Part shown: piece by piece, positions 1 through 8,032 of the stretch
Numbering within the stretch: the stretch's first letter is position 1
How the letters are laid out: the number at the start of each line of letters is the position of its first letter
Origin: Anaerolineaceae bacterium
GTDB taxonomy: Bacteria; Chloroflexota; Anaerolineae; 4572-78
DNA: 12,613 bases
Direction: 5' to 3'
Assembly: GCA_024762375.1 (NCBI GenBank)
Contig: JANTHQ010000021.1
Span: 1-12,613, forward strand
The notes under the pieces: model-generated
The model's input: only the letters and a program-made list of their open reading frames with translations
The model's database searches: none
What the model was told of the DNA's origin: nothing
Translations under genes and position numbers: made by a program

Positions 1-11
1 TGTATTCTCAA

Positions 12-57
12 ATGTTAATTTTCATCAAACTTGAAACTGCGTAACGTGGGTCAATAA
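12..57 (+). promoter_or_regulatory. Shared upstream block, copy 1 (first kinase)
   Basis: This block aligns without gaps to 10734-10779, upstream of the third kinase, with 31 of 42 identical bases over 12-53. Its 3' part also aligns to the minus strand at 10620-10587, upstream of cydA. The invariant core is TCAAA (25-29), eight bases, then TGCGTAA (38-44). ATGTTA (12-17) and TAACGT (43-48) form an imperfect widely spaced dyad. The block lies upstream of the predicted -35 element, where an activator or repressor could bind. A weaker promoter-like pair also overlaps it, TTGAAA (31-36) and AATAAT (53-58). Regulatory function is inferred from sequence sharing and position only. Confidence 0.5.
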
Positions 58-85
58 TTTTACGCTGATTTCGGGCGATGGGAGA

Positions 86-114
86 TTGACAGAGCCTGTA
101 ACTGGACTTATACT
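86..114 (+). promoter_or_regulatory. Sigma70-type promoter of the first kinase
   Basis: TTGACA (86-91) is a perfect -35 hexamer. It is followed by a 17-base spacer and TATACT (109-114), which matches five of six bases of the -10 consensus. The predicted transcript start is near 121, about 38 bases before the ATG at 159. The match is strong by the standard housekeeping consensus. Confidence 0.75.
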
Positions 115-158
115 ATCCACAGGGTTGGAACAATACTTTCCATATTGAGGCGCAAACG

Positions 159-1742
159 ATGGAAAAAATTTTAGTAGCCGATGACGAACTCTATATTTTA
201 GATGTTTGCCGGCGGATTTTGGGCAAAAAATACGATGTCACAGTGGTTCACAGTGGGCTCGAAGCCATTCAAGTGGCCGAAGAGAAACACTTTGATTTAC
301 TGCTGACCGACATCAAAATGCCCGGTATTGATGGACTTGAAACTGCGCAAGAAGTCAAAAAAATCCAACCGGATATTATGTGCATCACGATGACCGGCTT
401 CAGCACAATGGAAACCGCCATCAAAGCATTGCGGCTGGGCATTGATGAATTTGTCATCAAACCATTTGCCCCCGAAGAACTGACGATGGCCATTGACCGT
501 GCTTTTGAAAAAGAACGGTTGCGGCAGGAAAATATCCGGCTGAAATCGCTATTGCCATTATTTGAATTCAATAAAATGCTGATGACCACCACCGATACCG
601 ACACGTTGCTCAAAAAAGTTTCGGGCCTGTCCATCTCAGAGGTGGGTGCCGATAGCGTGGCGTTGTATCTGGTCCAACCTTCCGGCGATTTTATTTTGCA
701 CCATCACCAGTTTATGACCCCCAATCAATTGGCTATCATCGAAGAGCGCGGATTGGAAATTGCTGTTCGAGCGCGTGATATTCCGCTGTATGCCGAGGCG
801 AGCACCTCCGATGAACCGAATGTGCGGCGCATCTTGCACGATTTGGGCGTCAGCAGTGCTATGTCTGCCCCGATTGCCGGACAATCCAAATTGCATGGTG
901 TGTTGGTACTTTTTAAAAACAACGGTGGATTTTCACTCAGCCAGCAAAATTTTGTGGGGGTCATGACCGGACAGGTTGCCGCAGCCTACGAAAATGCCCG
1001 GTTGTTTCAGGATTTGCAACTGGCGTATGACCAGTTAAAATCGCTCGACCATTTGAAAAGTGAGTTTATCAATGTGGCGGCACACGAACTTCGCACACCG
1101 CTGGCGATTTTAATGGGGTATGCCAGTGTCGCTTCTGAAGAGGCAAACCCCGCCCTGCGCGAATATATGGACGCCATCGTGCGCAATGCCGGGCGTTTGC
1201 AGCGCCTGATTGACGATTTGCTGAATATGCGGAATATCGAAAGTGGTGAGATTCAGTTGGAATACAGGCCAATTAAATTGGGGCCGCTCATTCAGCGAAC
1301 CATTGACGATATGGCTATGCTCGCTCGCAAAAAAAATATCCGGCTCACGCTGGATATACCGGCAGATATACCGTCATTTTTCGCCGACCCGCAGCGTTTG
1401 GAATTGGTGCTGACCAATTTGTTGAGCAACGCGATAAAATTCACCCCCGAGGCAGGGGATATTCGAGTTTCGGCGGGGGTCAACGGTCAAACGGTGCGAA
1501 TTTCGGTGGAAGATACGGGCATCGGCATTCCTCAATCCGAATTTAGCCGGATTTTCGACCGTTTCTATCAGGTTGAGAGTTCGCTCAATCGCCATCACGA
1601 AGGGATTGGGCTGGGGCTGTCAATTGTCAAAGGGATTGTCGAGCGTTGCGGCGGAAAAATCTGGGTCGAAAGAAGTGATGTGGGCAAAGGGACTGTATTT
1701 TCGTTTACGATGCCGCTTTTATCGCAGCCACCCGAAGCTTAA
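159..1742 (+). CDS. Receiver-GAF-histidine kinase (hybrid sensor kinase)
   Basis: This is a 527-residue soluble signalling protein with no membrane segment. Residues 1-120 are a CheY-like receiver, with acidic pocket D8/D9, phosphoacceptor D51 in LLTDIKMPG, T79 and K101. A helical linker (about 115-140) leads to a GAF domain (about 140-285). The HisKA dimerisation/phosphoacceptor domain has H309 in AAHELRTPL. The HATPase domain shows N420/N424 in the N box, DTGIGI (452-457), FDRFYQ (466-471) and GIGLGLS (482-488), so every catalytic motif is intact. The start is set by GAGG at 147-150, eight bases before the ATG. An N-terminal receiver feeding a kinase suggests it accepts phosphate from another kinase, or integrates that input with a GAF ligand. 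It has no DNA-binding output and no adjacent response regulator. Its stop overlaps the convergent membrane gene by four bases. The GAF ligand cannot be read from the sequence. Confidence 0.93.
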   Translation: MEKILVADDELYILDVCRRILGKKYDVTVVHSGLEAIQVAEEKHFDLLLTDIKMPGIDGLETAQEVKKIQPDIMCITMTGFSTMETAIKALRLGIDEFVIKPFAPEELTMAIDRAFEKERLRQENIRLKSLLPLFEFNKMLMTTTDTDTLLKKVSGLSISEVGADSVALYLVQPSGDFILHHHQFMTPNQLAIIEERGLEIAVRARDIPLYAEASTSDEPNVRRILHDLGVSSAMSAPIAGQSKLHGVLVLFKNNGGFSLSQQNFVGVMTGQVAAAYENARLFQDLQLAYDQLKSLDHLKSEFINVAAHELRTPLAILMGYASVASEEANPALREYMDAIVRNAGRLQRLIDDLLNMRNIESGEIQLEYRPIKLGPLIQRTIDDMAMLARKKNIRLTLDIPADIPSFFADPQRLELVLTNLLSNAIKFTPEAGDIRVSAGVNGQTVRISVEDTGIGIPQSEFSRIFDRFYQVESSLNRHHEGIGLGLSIVKGIVERCGGKIWVERSDVGKGTVFSFTMPLLSQPPEA

Positions 1743-2485
1743 CCGGCGGTTGATGGTTGGGGCTGCCACAGCCGCCCCGCCAGAAAAATCGCCCACCATA
1801 AAACCCACTGCGCCACGCCGACCAGCCACAGATTCGGCGCAAAAATAAACGCGATGCCGCCAATCAACCCCAGCGCGAACCGCAAAACAAAACGGCGGTT
1901 TTCCTGCCCGGAGAGCCGCCCGGCGCGCGCCACGGCAATCCATTCCAGCGCCACCAGCAGTATCCCACCCAACACCGACAGGTATAAATTTCCCATCAAT
2001 CGCCATAAAACTGCGCGGTAAAAACCCCAGTGCACCGCATCGAACAATGTTTCAAATGCCGATGGCCGGTGTATGGCGGTAATGGGCGTGCCTTTGCGCA
2101 GCATGGTCAAAAAGAGGATGAACATACCGCCCAAAATTGAAAATGTGGTGATGATTGAGCCAAAATCGGAGAGCCACAGATAAAGTGTGTCTCCCACAGC
2201 GATGAAAAAATTGGGCAAGAATTGTGATACTGGCTGCGGGAAAAAGGCTGAAGCCAGCGTATCCCAACCGCGCAAGCCCAAAAATCGGGCCGGAACAAGG
2301 CCGCTCGTTAGCGCAAAATACGGAAAACCGATGGCATAAATGGCAAGCAACGAGCCGCGCACGGCAGGTATCTCCAACCGGCGGCGAACACTTTCCGGCA
2401 AAATGCGGTGGTGGAGCCAAACGGCCTCGATGGCGACGAAAATGGAAAGTCCGCCGAGCGCCGCGAGTAGCACGAGAGGAGACAT
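1739..2485 (-). CDS. Polytopic membrane protein of unknown function
   Basis: This is a 248-residue hydrophobic protein with about six predicted membrane segments and no motif I recognise. It has a hydrophobic N-terminal helix and a membrane-embedded middle containing a GFPYFAL stretch. A conserved-looking amphipathic stretch rich in W, H, F and R (DAVHWGFYRAVLW) precedes two further helices. The ATG at 2485-2483 lies one base after the stop of the upstream kinase gene, so the two are almost certainly co-transcribed and translationally coupled. A TTG at 2500 could extend the protein by five residues inside the kinase gene, but the ATG is more likely. The coding end overlaps the convergent first kinase by four bases. 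It could be a signal-transducing partner of the kinase or an unrelated passenger. It lacks the paired glutamates expected of a CPBP-type membrane protease, so I did not call it one. Confidence 0.8.
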   Translation of the reverse strand: MSPLVLLAALGGLSIFVAIEAVWLHHRILPESVRRRLEIPAVRGSLLAIYAIGFPYFALTSGLVPARFLGLRGWDTLASAFFPQPVSQFLPNFFIAVGDTLYLWLSDFGSIITTFSILGGMFILFLTMLRKGTPITAIHRPSAFETLFDAVHWGFYRAVLWRLMGNLYLSVLGGILLVALEWIAVARAGRLSGQENRRFVLRFALGLIGGIAFIFAPNLWLVGVAQWVLWWAIFLAGRLWQPQPSTAG

Positions 2486-2486
2486 A

Positions 2487-4253
2487 TTATTGCCCGTCAA
2501 CGGGAACCTCGATATACACCGTGGTGCCTTTGCCTTTTACCGATTGAATCTGGCACAAACCGCCGACCATTTGTGCCCGTTCTTCCATATTGAGCAACCC
2601 CAAACTGCCGCGCTGGTCGTAACTGGCTTTTACCGCCGCCACATCGAAACCCGGCCCGTGGTCAACAACCGCAGCGGTCACACGGTCGTCTTTTGCCGCC
2701 AGATGGATTTCGATGGTGCTGTCGCCGGCATATTTTCGCGCATTTCCCACCGCTTCTTCAATAATGGTGAAAACGACCCCTTCGGTATCGGTATTCAACT
2801 GTCCGGAATAATTTTGAATGTCTAATTTGATATCCAGCCCATGCAAATCTTCCAGCCGGGCTGCATACTGTTTCAGTGCGGCCGGCAACCCCTGCGTTTC
2901 CAGCACAATCGGGCGGAGCGTGAAAAGCATGGTGCGAATTTCATCGGTTGCACGCAAAGCAATTTCTTCCATTTTGTGCAGTTCATCGAGCGCTTTTTCC
3001 GTCAAGCCTTCTTTTTTCAGCAGCAATTGGATGAAATTCAGCCGCATCGCCAGCGCCGAAATGGCCTGTGTGGGGCCATCGTGCAAATTGCGAGCCAGTT
3101 CTCGGCGGGCTTGCGCTTCTTTTTCCAGCAACTTGCGCTGTTCGCGTTCCAAATCGGCGTAAAGTTGGGCATTTTGCAGGGGGATGATCGCCTGATTGCA
3201 GAAAGTAGTCAGCAAATCGGCGTGCGATTTGGTGTACATATTTTTTTGCGGATGGGCGAATAGCACCACCCCGTACATATCGAATCCGGCGCGCAGGGGC
3301 GCACCCACCACCGAATTACAATTTTGGATGGCGATGAAATTTTTCAGCATCGGGTCGTGCTGCACATTATTGCCGACGATGGCTTCGGCTTTGTAAACAA
3401 TTTGCGCCAAGATACCTTCTTTGGCAGAAACGCGCTTGCCTTCATCGTGACGGGGGATATTTCGCCCGGAAACGAGCCGTAATTTTCCGAGCACGTCATC
3501 TTCTTCAAATAGCAGTACCATGCCCACTGCCGCCGATGCACTTTCTTCCGAGCCGCCATCTGCTTCGGCGAGCGCGAGTTGCGCCAGTTCGACCATTGCG
3601 TTGAGCACATTGTGATAATTCAGGGTGGAGCTGAGCGTGTTCGCCATTTCATAGATGGCTTTGGCGCGTTCGGCTTCCACCCGCAGCGATTTTATTTCGG
3701 CGTGCGCGGTTTCGGTTTCGCTTTGCACCAGTTTTTGCGCCAGATATCCCACCAACACACCCGCACCAAAAATGGCGGTCAAATCGGTTGCCACTTTGAG
3801 CAGGCTGTTCAGTTGGATATCATTGTTGGCGATGATTGAGATGGCGTATGCCAGCGCGATTGGCACGGCAGTGAGCAGCAGCCCCGTTTCGGGAGAAAGG
3901 GTGATGGCTGCGGTGATGACCGGGAAGAGCAAAATTGGCAGCGCGGGCGCCATATGCCCACCCAAAATCCACACCACAGCGATGCCAAGCAGGGTATCCA
4001 AAAACGCGACAACCCCGCCCATCCAGCGCGGATACCAGCCGAGCAGCAGCATCATTAAAACCAGAAAATTGATGACCAATCCCCCTGCGGGAACAAAAAT
4101 TTGCCAGGCGACCAATCCGGTTGTGGCTTGGGGCTGGTTGATAATGACGATAGCCAGCATAACTGCAACCCACAACCAGCGGAAATGGCTGGCTAGCCAA
4201 TGAACAGACAGATTCTCGGTTTTTTGTGTTTTCATCGGTTGTTCTCGCTTCAT
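2487..4253 (-). CDS. Membrane GAF sensor histidine kinase, HisKA_3 (NarL-partner) class
   Basis: This 588-residue kinase has about six N-terminal membrane helices (26-39, 46-73 possibly as two, 77-97, 104-119, 123-142, 154-175). A coiled coil (about 176-205) leads to a GAF domain (about 205-365). The HisKA_3 phosphoacceptor is H391 in ARNLHDGPTQ. The HATPase domain shows N504 in EEAVGNARKY, DHGPGF (531-536) and GSLGLLNM (549-556). This architecture belongs to the family whose partners are NarL/LuxR-type response regulators, but none is encoded in the window. The start is ambiguous. ATG at 4253 and ATG at 4235 are in frame and lie in two halves of an 18-bp duplication; neither has a good Shine-Dalgarno sequence. 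Downstream, a membrane protein gene begins one base after the stop. The promoter appears to lie inside the end of cydC. Confidence 0.92.
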   Translation of the reverse strand: MKREQPMKTQKTENLSVHWLASHFRWLWVAVMLAIVIINQPQATTGLVAWQIFVPAGGLVINFLVLMMLLLGWYPRWMGGVVAFLDTLLGIAVVWILGGHMAPALPILLFPVITAAITLSPETGLLLTAVPIALAYAISIIANNDIQLNSLLKVATDLTAIFGAGVLVGYLAQKLVQSETETAHAEIKSLRVEAERAKAIYEMANTLSSTLNYHNVLNAMVELAQLALAEADGGSEESASAAVGMVLLFEEDDVLGKLRLVSGRNIPRHDEGKRVSAKEGILAQIVYKAEAIVGNNVQHDPMLKNFIAIQNCNSVVGAPLRAGFDMYGVVLFAHPQKNMYTKSHADLLTTFCNQAIIPLQNAQLYADLEREQRKLLEKEAQARRELARNLHDGPTQAISALAMRLNFIQLLLKKEGLTEKALDELHKMEEIALRATDEIRTMLFTLRPIVLETQGLPAALKQYAARLEDLHGLDIKLDIQNYSGQLNTDTEGVVFTIIEEAVGNARKYAGDSTIEIHLAAKDDRVTAAVVDHGPGFDVAAVKASYDQRGSLGLLNMEERAQMVGGLCQIQSVKGKGTTVYIEVPVDGQ

Positions 4254-4263
4254 CGGTCGTTCA
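4228..4263 (-). repeat. Imperfect 18-bp tandem duplication containing the start codon
   Basis: On the minus strand, two adjacent 18-base units (4263-4246 and 4245-4228) share GAAC and ACCGATGAA, 13 of their first 15 bases. Each unit contains an ATG in the kinase reading frame, so the gene has two nearly identical initiation contexts six codons apart. Confidence 0.6.
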
Positions 4264-4306
4264 GCAGATGACGCTTGTTTTTGGCGATGCAGGTGTTTCT
4301 GTCCCC

Positions 4307-4335
4307 ATTATATCAAATACCGTCGGTGAGGGCAA
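4307..4335 (-). promoter_or_regulatory. Extended -10 promoter for the kinase/membrane-protein operon
   Basis: On the minus strand, TGATATAAT (4315-4307) is a perfect extended -10 element. It is preceded 17 bases upstream by TTGCCC (4335-4330), a partial -35. The TGA of this element is also the stop codon of cydC. The predicted transcript start is near 4300, about 47 bases before the upstream ATG at 4253. Transcription could therefore start here independently of the cydDC message. Confidence 0.6.
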
Positions 4336-6085
4336 TGGGCAACGCGCCCGCATCGAGCAAATCGACCTGATGCTGCAAATCCCACAAATTGCGATAGATG
4401 CCGTTTTCCGCCATCAGCGATGCGTGCGTGCCCCGTTCGGCGATTTTGCCGCGCGAAAGTACCAAAATTTCGTCCATCGCATCGAGCCCCACCAGCCGAT
4501 GGGTAATCATCAGGGTGGTGCGTCCGCGCATCAACCGGTGGATGGTTGCCATAATTTCGCGTTCCACCAGCGGGTCGAGATTGGATGTGGCTTCATCCAA
4601 AATGAGGATGGGCGCGTTTTTCAGCAGGGCGCGGGCAATTGCCAGCCGCTGGCGTTCGCCGCCGCTGAGCCGCAACCCCTGCTCGCCGATGAACGTGCTG
4701 TATCCCTGCGGCAGCGATTGAATGAACGTGTGAATCTGCGCTTGCTCTGCCGCGGCAATCAGGTCGGCATCGGTGGCGTCGGGGCGGCTCAATCGCAAAT
4801 TTTCGGCGATGGTGGCATTGAATAGATGCGTGTGCTGCGAAACGACACTGACCATCCGGCGCACGTCATCGGCGCGGTAGCGGCGCAAATCGTGCCCGCC
4901 GAGCAAAATTTCGCCGTGCCGGTATGCCCAAAAGCGCAGCAGCAGGTTCACCAGCGTGGATTTCCCTGCGCCGGATGAACCGACAATCGCCAGTCGCCCG
5001 CCTTCGGGTAGCGAAAAATCGATGCCGTCCAGCGCGGGTGGGTCATCCGGCCGGTATGAAAATCGCAAATCGCGCACTTCCAACCCGAATGATTCCGGTT
5101 GCGGCGATGGTGCGGGCGGGTCAACCACCTGCGGCTCGGTGTCCACAACTTGAAAAAGGCGGTCGGCGGCGGCGAGACTGCCTTCCAGATTGGTGAACGT
5201 TTCCGGCAGGGGGGTCACGGCTTCAAATGCAGCGATGACCGCCAGCGCGATGACTGCCAGAAAAACGCCGTCCAACTCGCCGCGGCTGACCAGCGGGATG
5301 GCGATGAGCAGTACCGCCAGCGTCGCCCAATTGGTCAGCAATCCCATCAGCGCTGCATTGAGCCCGTTTGCCACCGCCAGCCGGTTTTGCAGTGCCGTCA
5401 ATTTTTGGCTCAACCGGGCGAGGGTGGTGCGCCGGGTATTTTCTTGCCCGCTGATGAGCACATCTGCCACGCCCTGCACACTGTCAACCAGCCCGACATT
5501 CAATTCGGCGCGGGTTTCCACTGCCGAGCGGCTCACGCCGCGCCCCAGCGAGCGGGTCAGCAGCGGAATGCCGATTGCTGCCGCCGCCAAAAACAGCACG
5601 GTGACAATCGCCAGCGGCAGGGCGTAATGTGCCATCAGCACCCACATCAGCACGGCGACGAGCACCGCCACCAGCGGCGGGGCGATGACTCGCACATAAA
5701 AATGCTCCAAACTTTCGATATCCGCCACGATTCGCGCCAGCAAATCGCCGCTGCGGAATTGCTGCAATCGTGCCGGGGCGAGCGGTTCCAGCGCGCTGAA
5801 AAACCACGCGCGCAATTCTGCCAGCAGCCGGAATGTGACCTGATGCGACACCAGCCGTTCGGTATAGCGGAAAATGCCGCGCGCGATGCCGAAAAATCGC
5901 ACGCCGACAATGGGCACTTGCAGCACGGAAATATCGGGGTGCAGCGCGGCTTTCGAGATGATGTATGCCGACGTTGCCATCAGCCCGACACTGCTGCCGA
6001 TGGTGGCAAAACCGAGTGATACCGCCAGCAGTACCCACCAGCGGAACGGCGCGATGAACCTCAGCAAACGGCGGAATGTGCTCAT
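4313..6085 (-). CDS. cydC: CydC, subunit of the heterodimeric ABC exporter for cytochrome bd assembly
   Basis: This 590-residue half-transporter has an ABC type-1 membrane domain (about 1-310) followed by a nucleotide-binding domain (about 335-575). Walker A is GSSGAGKST (369-377), the Q loop is Q417, the signature is LSGGERQR (473-480), Walker B is ILILDEA (493-499) with catalytic E498, and the H-loop is H529. All ATPase motifs are intact. It pairs with CydD in the cytoplasmic membrane. The family is required for cytochrome bd assembly; reported substrates are glutathione and cysteine, and more recently heme. The ATG overlaps the cydD stop as ATGA, and GAGGGG lies just upstream, so translation is coupled. 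CydC rather than CydD is assigned from the N-terminal sequence (LMATSAYIISKAA) and from gene order after cydAB-cydD. Confidence 0.9.
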   Translation of the reverse strand: MSTFRRLLRFIAPFRWWVLLAVSLGFATIGSSVGLMATSAYIISKAALHPDISVLQVPIVGVRFFGIARGIFRYTERLVSHQVTFRLLAELRAWFFSALEPLAPARLQQFRSGDLLARIVADIESLEHFYVRVIAPPLVAVLVAVLMWVLMAHYALPLAIVTVLFLAAAAIGIPLLTRSLGRGVSRSAVETRAELNVGLVDSVQGVADVLISGQENTRRTTLARLSQKLTALQNRLAVANGLNAALMGLLTNWATLAVLLIAIPLVSRGELDGVFLAVIALAVIAAFEAVTPLPETFTNLEGSLAAADRLFQVVDTEPQVVDPPAPSPQPESFGLEVRDLRFSYRPDDPPALDGIDFSLPEGGRLAIVGSSGAGKSTLVNLLLRFWAYRHGEILLGGHDLRRYRADDVRRMVSVVSQHTHLFNATIAENLRLSRPDATDADLIAAAEQAQIHTFIQSLPQGYSTFIGEQGLRLSGGERQRLAIARALLKNAPILILDEATSNLDPLVEREIMATIHRLMRGRTTLMITHRLVGLDAMDEILVLSRGKIAERGTHASLMAENGIYRNLWDLQHQVDLLDAGALPIALTDGI

Positions 6086-7806
6086 ACGCCCCCCTCAAAC
6101 GCCGAAACCAGCCGTCGGTACAGCCCGTCGCGCGCCAGCAATTCGGCGTGCGCGCCACTTTCGACCAGCGAGCCGTGCTGCAGCACCAAAATTTTGTCGG
6201 CGCGGGTGATGGTGTTCAACCGGTGGGCGATAATCAGCGCGGTGCGATTTTGCAGCAGGGTTGCGATGACGGCTTGAATGTCACTTTCGTGCCGGGGGTC
6301 GAGATTGGCGGTGGCTTCATCCAAAATGAGGAACGGTGCGTCTTTTAAAAATGCGCGTGCCAGCGCGATGCGCTGCGCCTGCCCGCCGCTGAGCCGCGCG
6401 CCGCGCTCACCGATGCGAGTTTGGTATCCCTGCGGCAATTCGGCGATGAAACGGTCGGCGTGCGCCAGTTTTGCCGCGTTTTCCACCGCCGGCAGCGGCG
6501 CATCGGGGCGCGCCAGCCGGATATTTTCGGCGATGGTGGCATCGAACAGGTATGGCATCTGCGGAACCCACGCAATCCGGGCGCGCCAGCCAGCCAAATC
6601 GAGCCGGTCGAGCGGCGTGCCATCCACAGTGATTGCGCCCGTCTGCGGGGCGATGAATCGCAGCAGCAGGTTGGCGACAGTCGATTTTCCCGCGCCGCTG
6701 GGCCCCACCAGCGCCACCGTTTCGCCGGGGGAAATGTGGAACGAAACGCCGTTCAGTGCGGGGCGATTGCCGTCATCATACGCGAAACTGACATTTTCGA
6801 ACCGGATGTCCATTCGGCGGGGGATGGTTTTTTGCGGCGGCGATGCCATTTCCGGCAGGGGCACATCCAGCACGGCGAAAATCCGTTTGGCGGCAGCCGT
6901 GCCTGCCATCCCGGCGTGAAATCGCGTGCCGAGCAATCGCAGCGGCATATAAAATTCCGGCGCGAGCACCAGAATGAAAAGCGCCTGCGGAAATTCCATT
7001 TTGGCATACATCAGCCGCAGCCCGATTTCTACCGCGACGACAGCCGTGCTGATGGTTGCCGCCATTTCCAGCACCAGCGCCGACAGAAACGCCACGCGCA
7101 GCACACCCATTGTGGCATCGCGAAAACGGTTGCTGATGTCGCGGATGGTTTCGATTTGCTCGCGGCTGCGTCCCAGTAATTTCAGAGTGGTCAGCCCCTG
7201 CAAAACGTCCAGAAAATGGGCGCTCATCCGACTGAGTTGCACCCACTGTTTTTTGGTCATCTCTTCCGCCATGCCGCCGATGAGCACCATAAACACGGGG
7301 ATAATCGGCGCGGTGACGAGCAGCACCACCCCGGAGAGAATATCGTTGGGGAAAACGAAAATCAGAATGGTGAGCGGAACCATCGCTGCGGCGGCAAGTT
7401 GGGGCAGGTATTGGCTGAAATAGGCATCCAGCGCTTCGATACCTTCCACGGCGGTGTTGACCAATTCGCCGCTGCGTTCATCGGCGGTGAAGCGGGGGCC
7501 CAGTGCCATCACGTGTGCCACCAGCCGGTCGCGGAGGGTGTTTTTCACGTGCCCGGCGGTTCGCTGGGCGAAAATTTGCCCGCCCCACACCAGCCCCGCG
7601 CGCAGAAGGCTCAGCGCCAGCAGCCACACCAACAGCGTCGCAACATCGGCGAGCGTTTGGTGCTGCAGAAAAACGCGGGCGATGGCCTGGCTGAGAAAAT
7701 ATGCCTGTGCGACTGTCACCGCGCCAACCAGAAAATTACTGGCAATGGCGAGTGCCAAATCGGTGCGGGCGGTTTGGGCTTGTTGGAATAGACGTTTGTT
7801 GAACAT
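6082..7806 (-). CDS. cydD: CydD, subunit of the heterodimeric ABC exporter for cytochrome bd assembly
   Basis: This 574-residue partner of CydC has an ABC transmembrane domain (about 15-310) and a nucleotide-binding domain (about 333-570). Walker A is GPSGAGKST (368-376), the Q loop is Q416, the signature is LSGGQAQR (472-479), Walker B is FLILDEA (492-498) and the switch histidine is H528. The conserved CydD segment LAPEFYMPLRLLG (281-293) is present and separates it from general exporters. The gene starts at an ATG with no visible Shine-Dalgarno sequence. It lies 226 bp downstream of cydB and beyond a strong terminator, so it probably has its own promoter, although I could not find a convincing one. 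It ends in an ATGA overlap with cydC. Confidence 0.92.
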   Translation of the reverse strand: MFNKRLFQQAQTARTDLALAIASNFLVGAVTVAQAYFLSQAIARVFLQHQTLADVATLLVWLLALSLLRAGLVWGGQIFAQRTAGHVKNTLRDRLVAHVMALGPRFTADERSGELVNTAVEGIEALDAYFSQYLPQLAAAAMVPLTILIFVFPNDILSGVVLLVTAPIIPVFMVLIGGMAEEMTKKQWVQLSRMSAHFLDVLQGLTTLKLLGRSREQIETIRDISNRFRDATMGVLRVAFLSALVLEMAATISTAVVAVEIGLRLMYAKMEFPQALFILVLAPEFYMPLRLLGTRFHAGMAGTAAAKRIFAVLDVPLPEMASPPQKTIPRRMDIRFENVSFAYDDGNRPALNGVSFHISPGETVALVGPSGAGKSTVANLLLRFIAPQTGAITVDGTPLDRLDLAGWRARIAWVPQMPYLFDATIAENIRLARPDAPLPAVENAAKLAHADRFIAELPQGYQTRIGERGARLSGGQAQRIALARAFLKDAPFLILDEATANLDPRHESDIQAVIATLLQNRTALIIAHRLNTITRADKILVLQHGSLVESGAHAELLARDGLYRRLVSAFEGGV

Positions 7807-7981
7807 GGTCGTTTGGTAGTTTTTGGTTCAAGGTTTCAGGGTCGCAAATCTCAGTTTCACACAATCTCCAATAACCGGTCGAGAACCGGTCGAGATTACA
7901 GGGTAACATAAGGCAGCAGAGTTGCAAAAATTGCATTTCGCGTTTTCACGGCGTGTGACGATTGATGAATGACAATTCCAA
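7807..7981. other. Intergenic region upstream of cydD
   Basis: No gene is visible. It must hold the cydDC promoter if the terminator after cydB is efficient, but no good -35/-10 pair reads toward cydD. TATGTT on the minus strand (7910-7905) is a weak -10 candidate with no -35 at the right distance. It also contains a small dyad, TGCAA-AAA-TTGCA (7923-7935), and the tandem repeat annotated at 7863-7897. Confidence 0.5.
7863..7897. repeat. Tandem 11-bp repeat nested in a dyad
   Basis: AACCGGTCGAG occurs twice in perfect tandem (7873-7883, 7884-7894). Because ACCGGT is self-complementary, the two copies can also pair with each other around CGAGA. They are flanked by an outer inverted pair, AATCTC (7863-7868) and GAGATT (7892-7897). 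This could be an operator, a cruciform or transcript hairpin, or a short dispersed intergenic repeat. It lies 57-91 bp upstream of the cydD start. Confidence 0.55.
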
Positions 7982-8013
7982 TAAAAAAGGGGCGATGGAG
8001 TATCGCCCCTTTT
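7982..8013 (-). terminator. Rho-independent terminator after cydB
   Basis: Read on the minus strand, a perfect 12-bp stem (AAAAGGGGCGAT, 8013-8002, pairing with 7996-7985) closes a five-base loop. A T run (7988-7983) overlaps its 3' end. It starts 19 bases after the cydB stop and separates cydAB from cydDC. The flanking A/T runs also make it usable in the opposite direction. Confidence 0.9.
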
Positions 8014-8032
8014 AGTTGCGGTAGTGTAACTA

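Noticed and set aside
180..300. First kinase gene as a DNA-binding response regulator
   Set aside because: The receiver is followed by GAF, HisKA and HATPase domains with intact motifs. No helix-turn-helix region is present.
1761..1773. GGCTG-CCA-CAGCC hairpin after the first kinase
   Set aside because: It is a short stem inside the convergent coding sequence with no T run, so it is not convincing as a terminator.
5099..6019. 306-codon plus-strand open frame inside cydC
   Set aside because: It lies antisense to cydC. Its composition (rich in H, Q, R and G) is the usual shadow of a high-GC gene, while cydC has every ABC motif.
6421..7791. Long plus-strand open frames (252 and 191 codons) over cydD
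   Set aside because: They are antisense shadows of cydD with the same biased H/Q/R composition and no recognisable domain.
7900..7909. Possible fourth copy of the shared block (GTAACAT) upstream of cydD
   Set aside because: Only the short GTAACAT part matches. The TCAAA half is missing at the right spacing, and the orientation points away from cydD.
7962..7975. FNR-like site TTGAT-N4-GACAA upstream of cydD
   Set aside because: Only eight of ten consensus bases match. The second half-site is poor, and it lies about 160 bp from the gene with no promoter placed relative to it.
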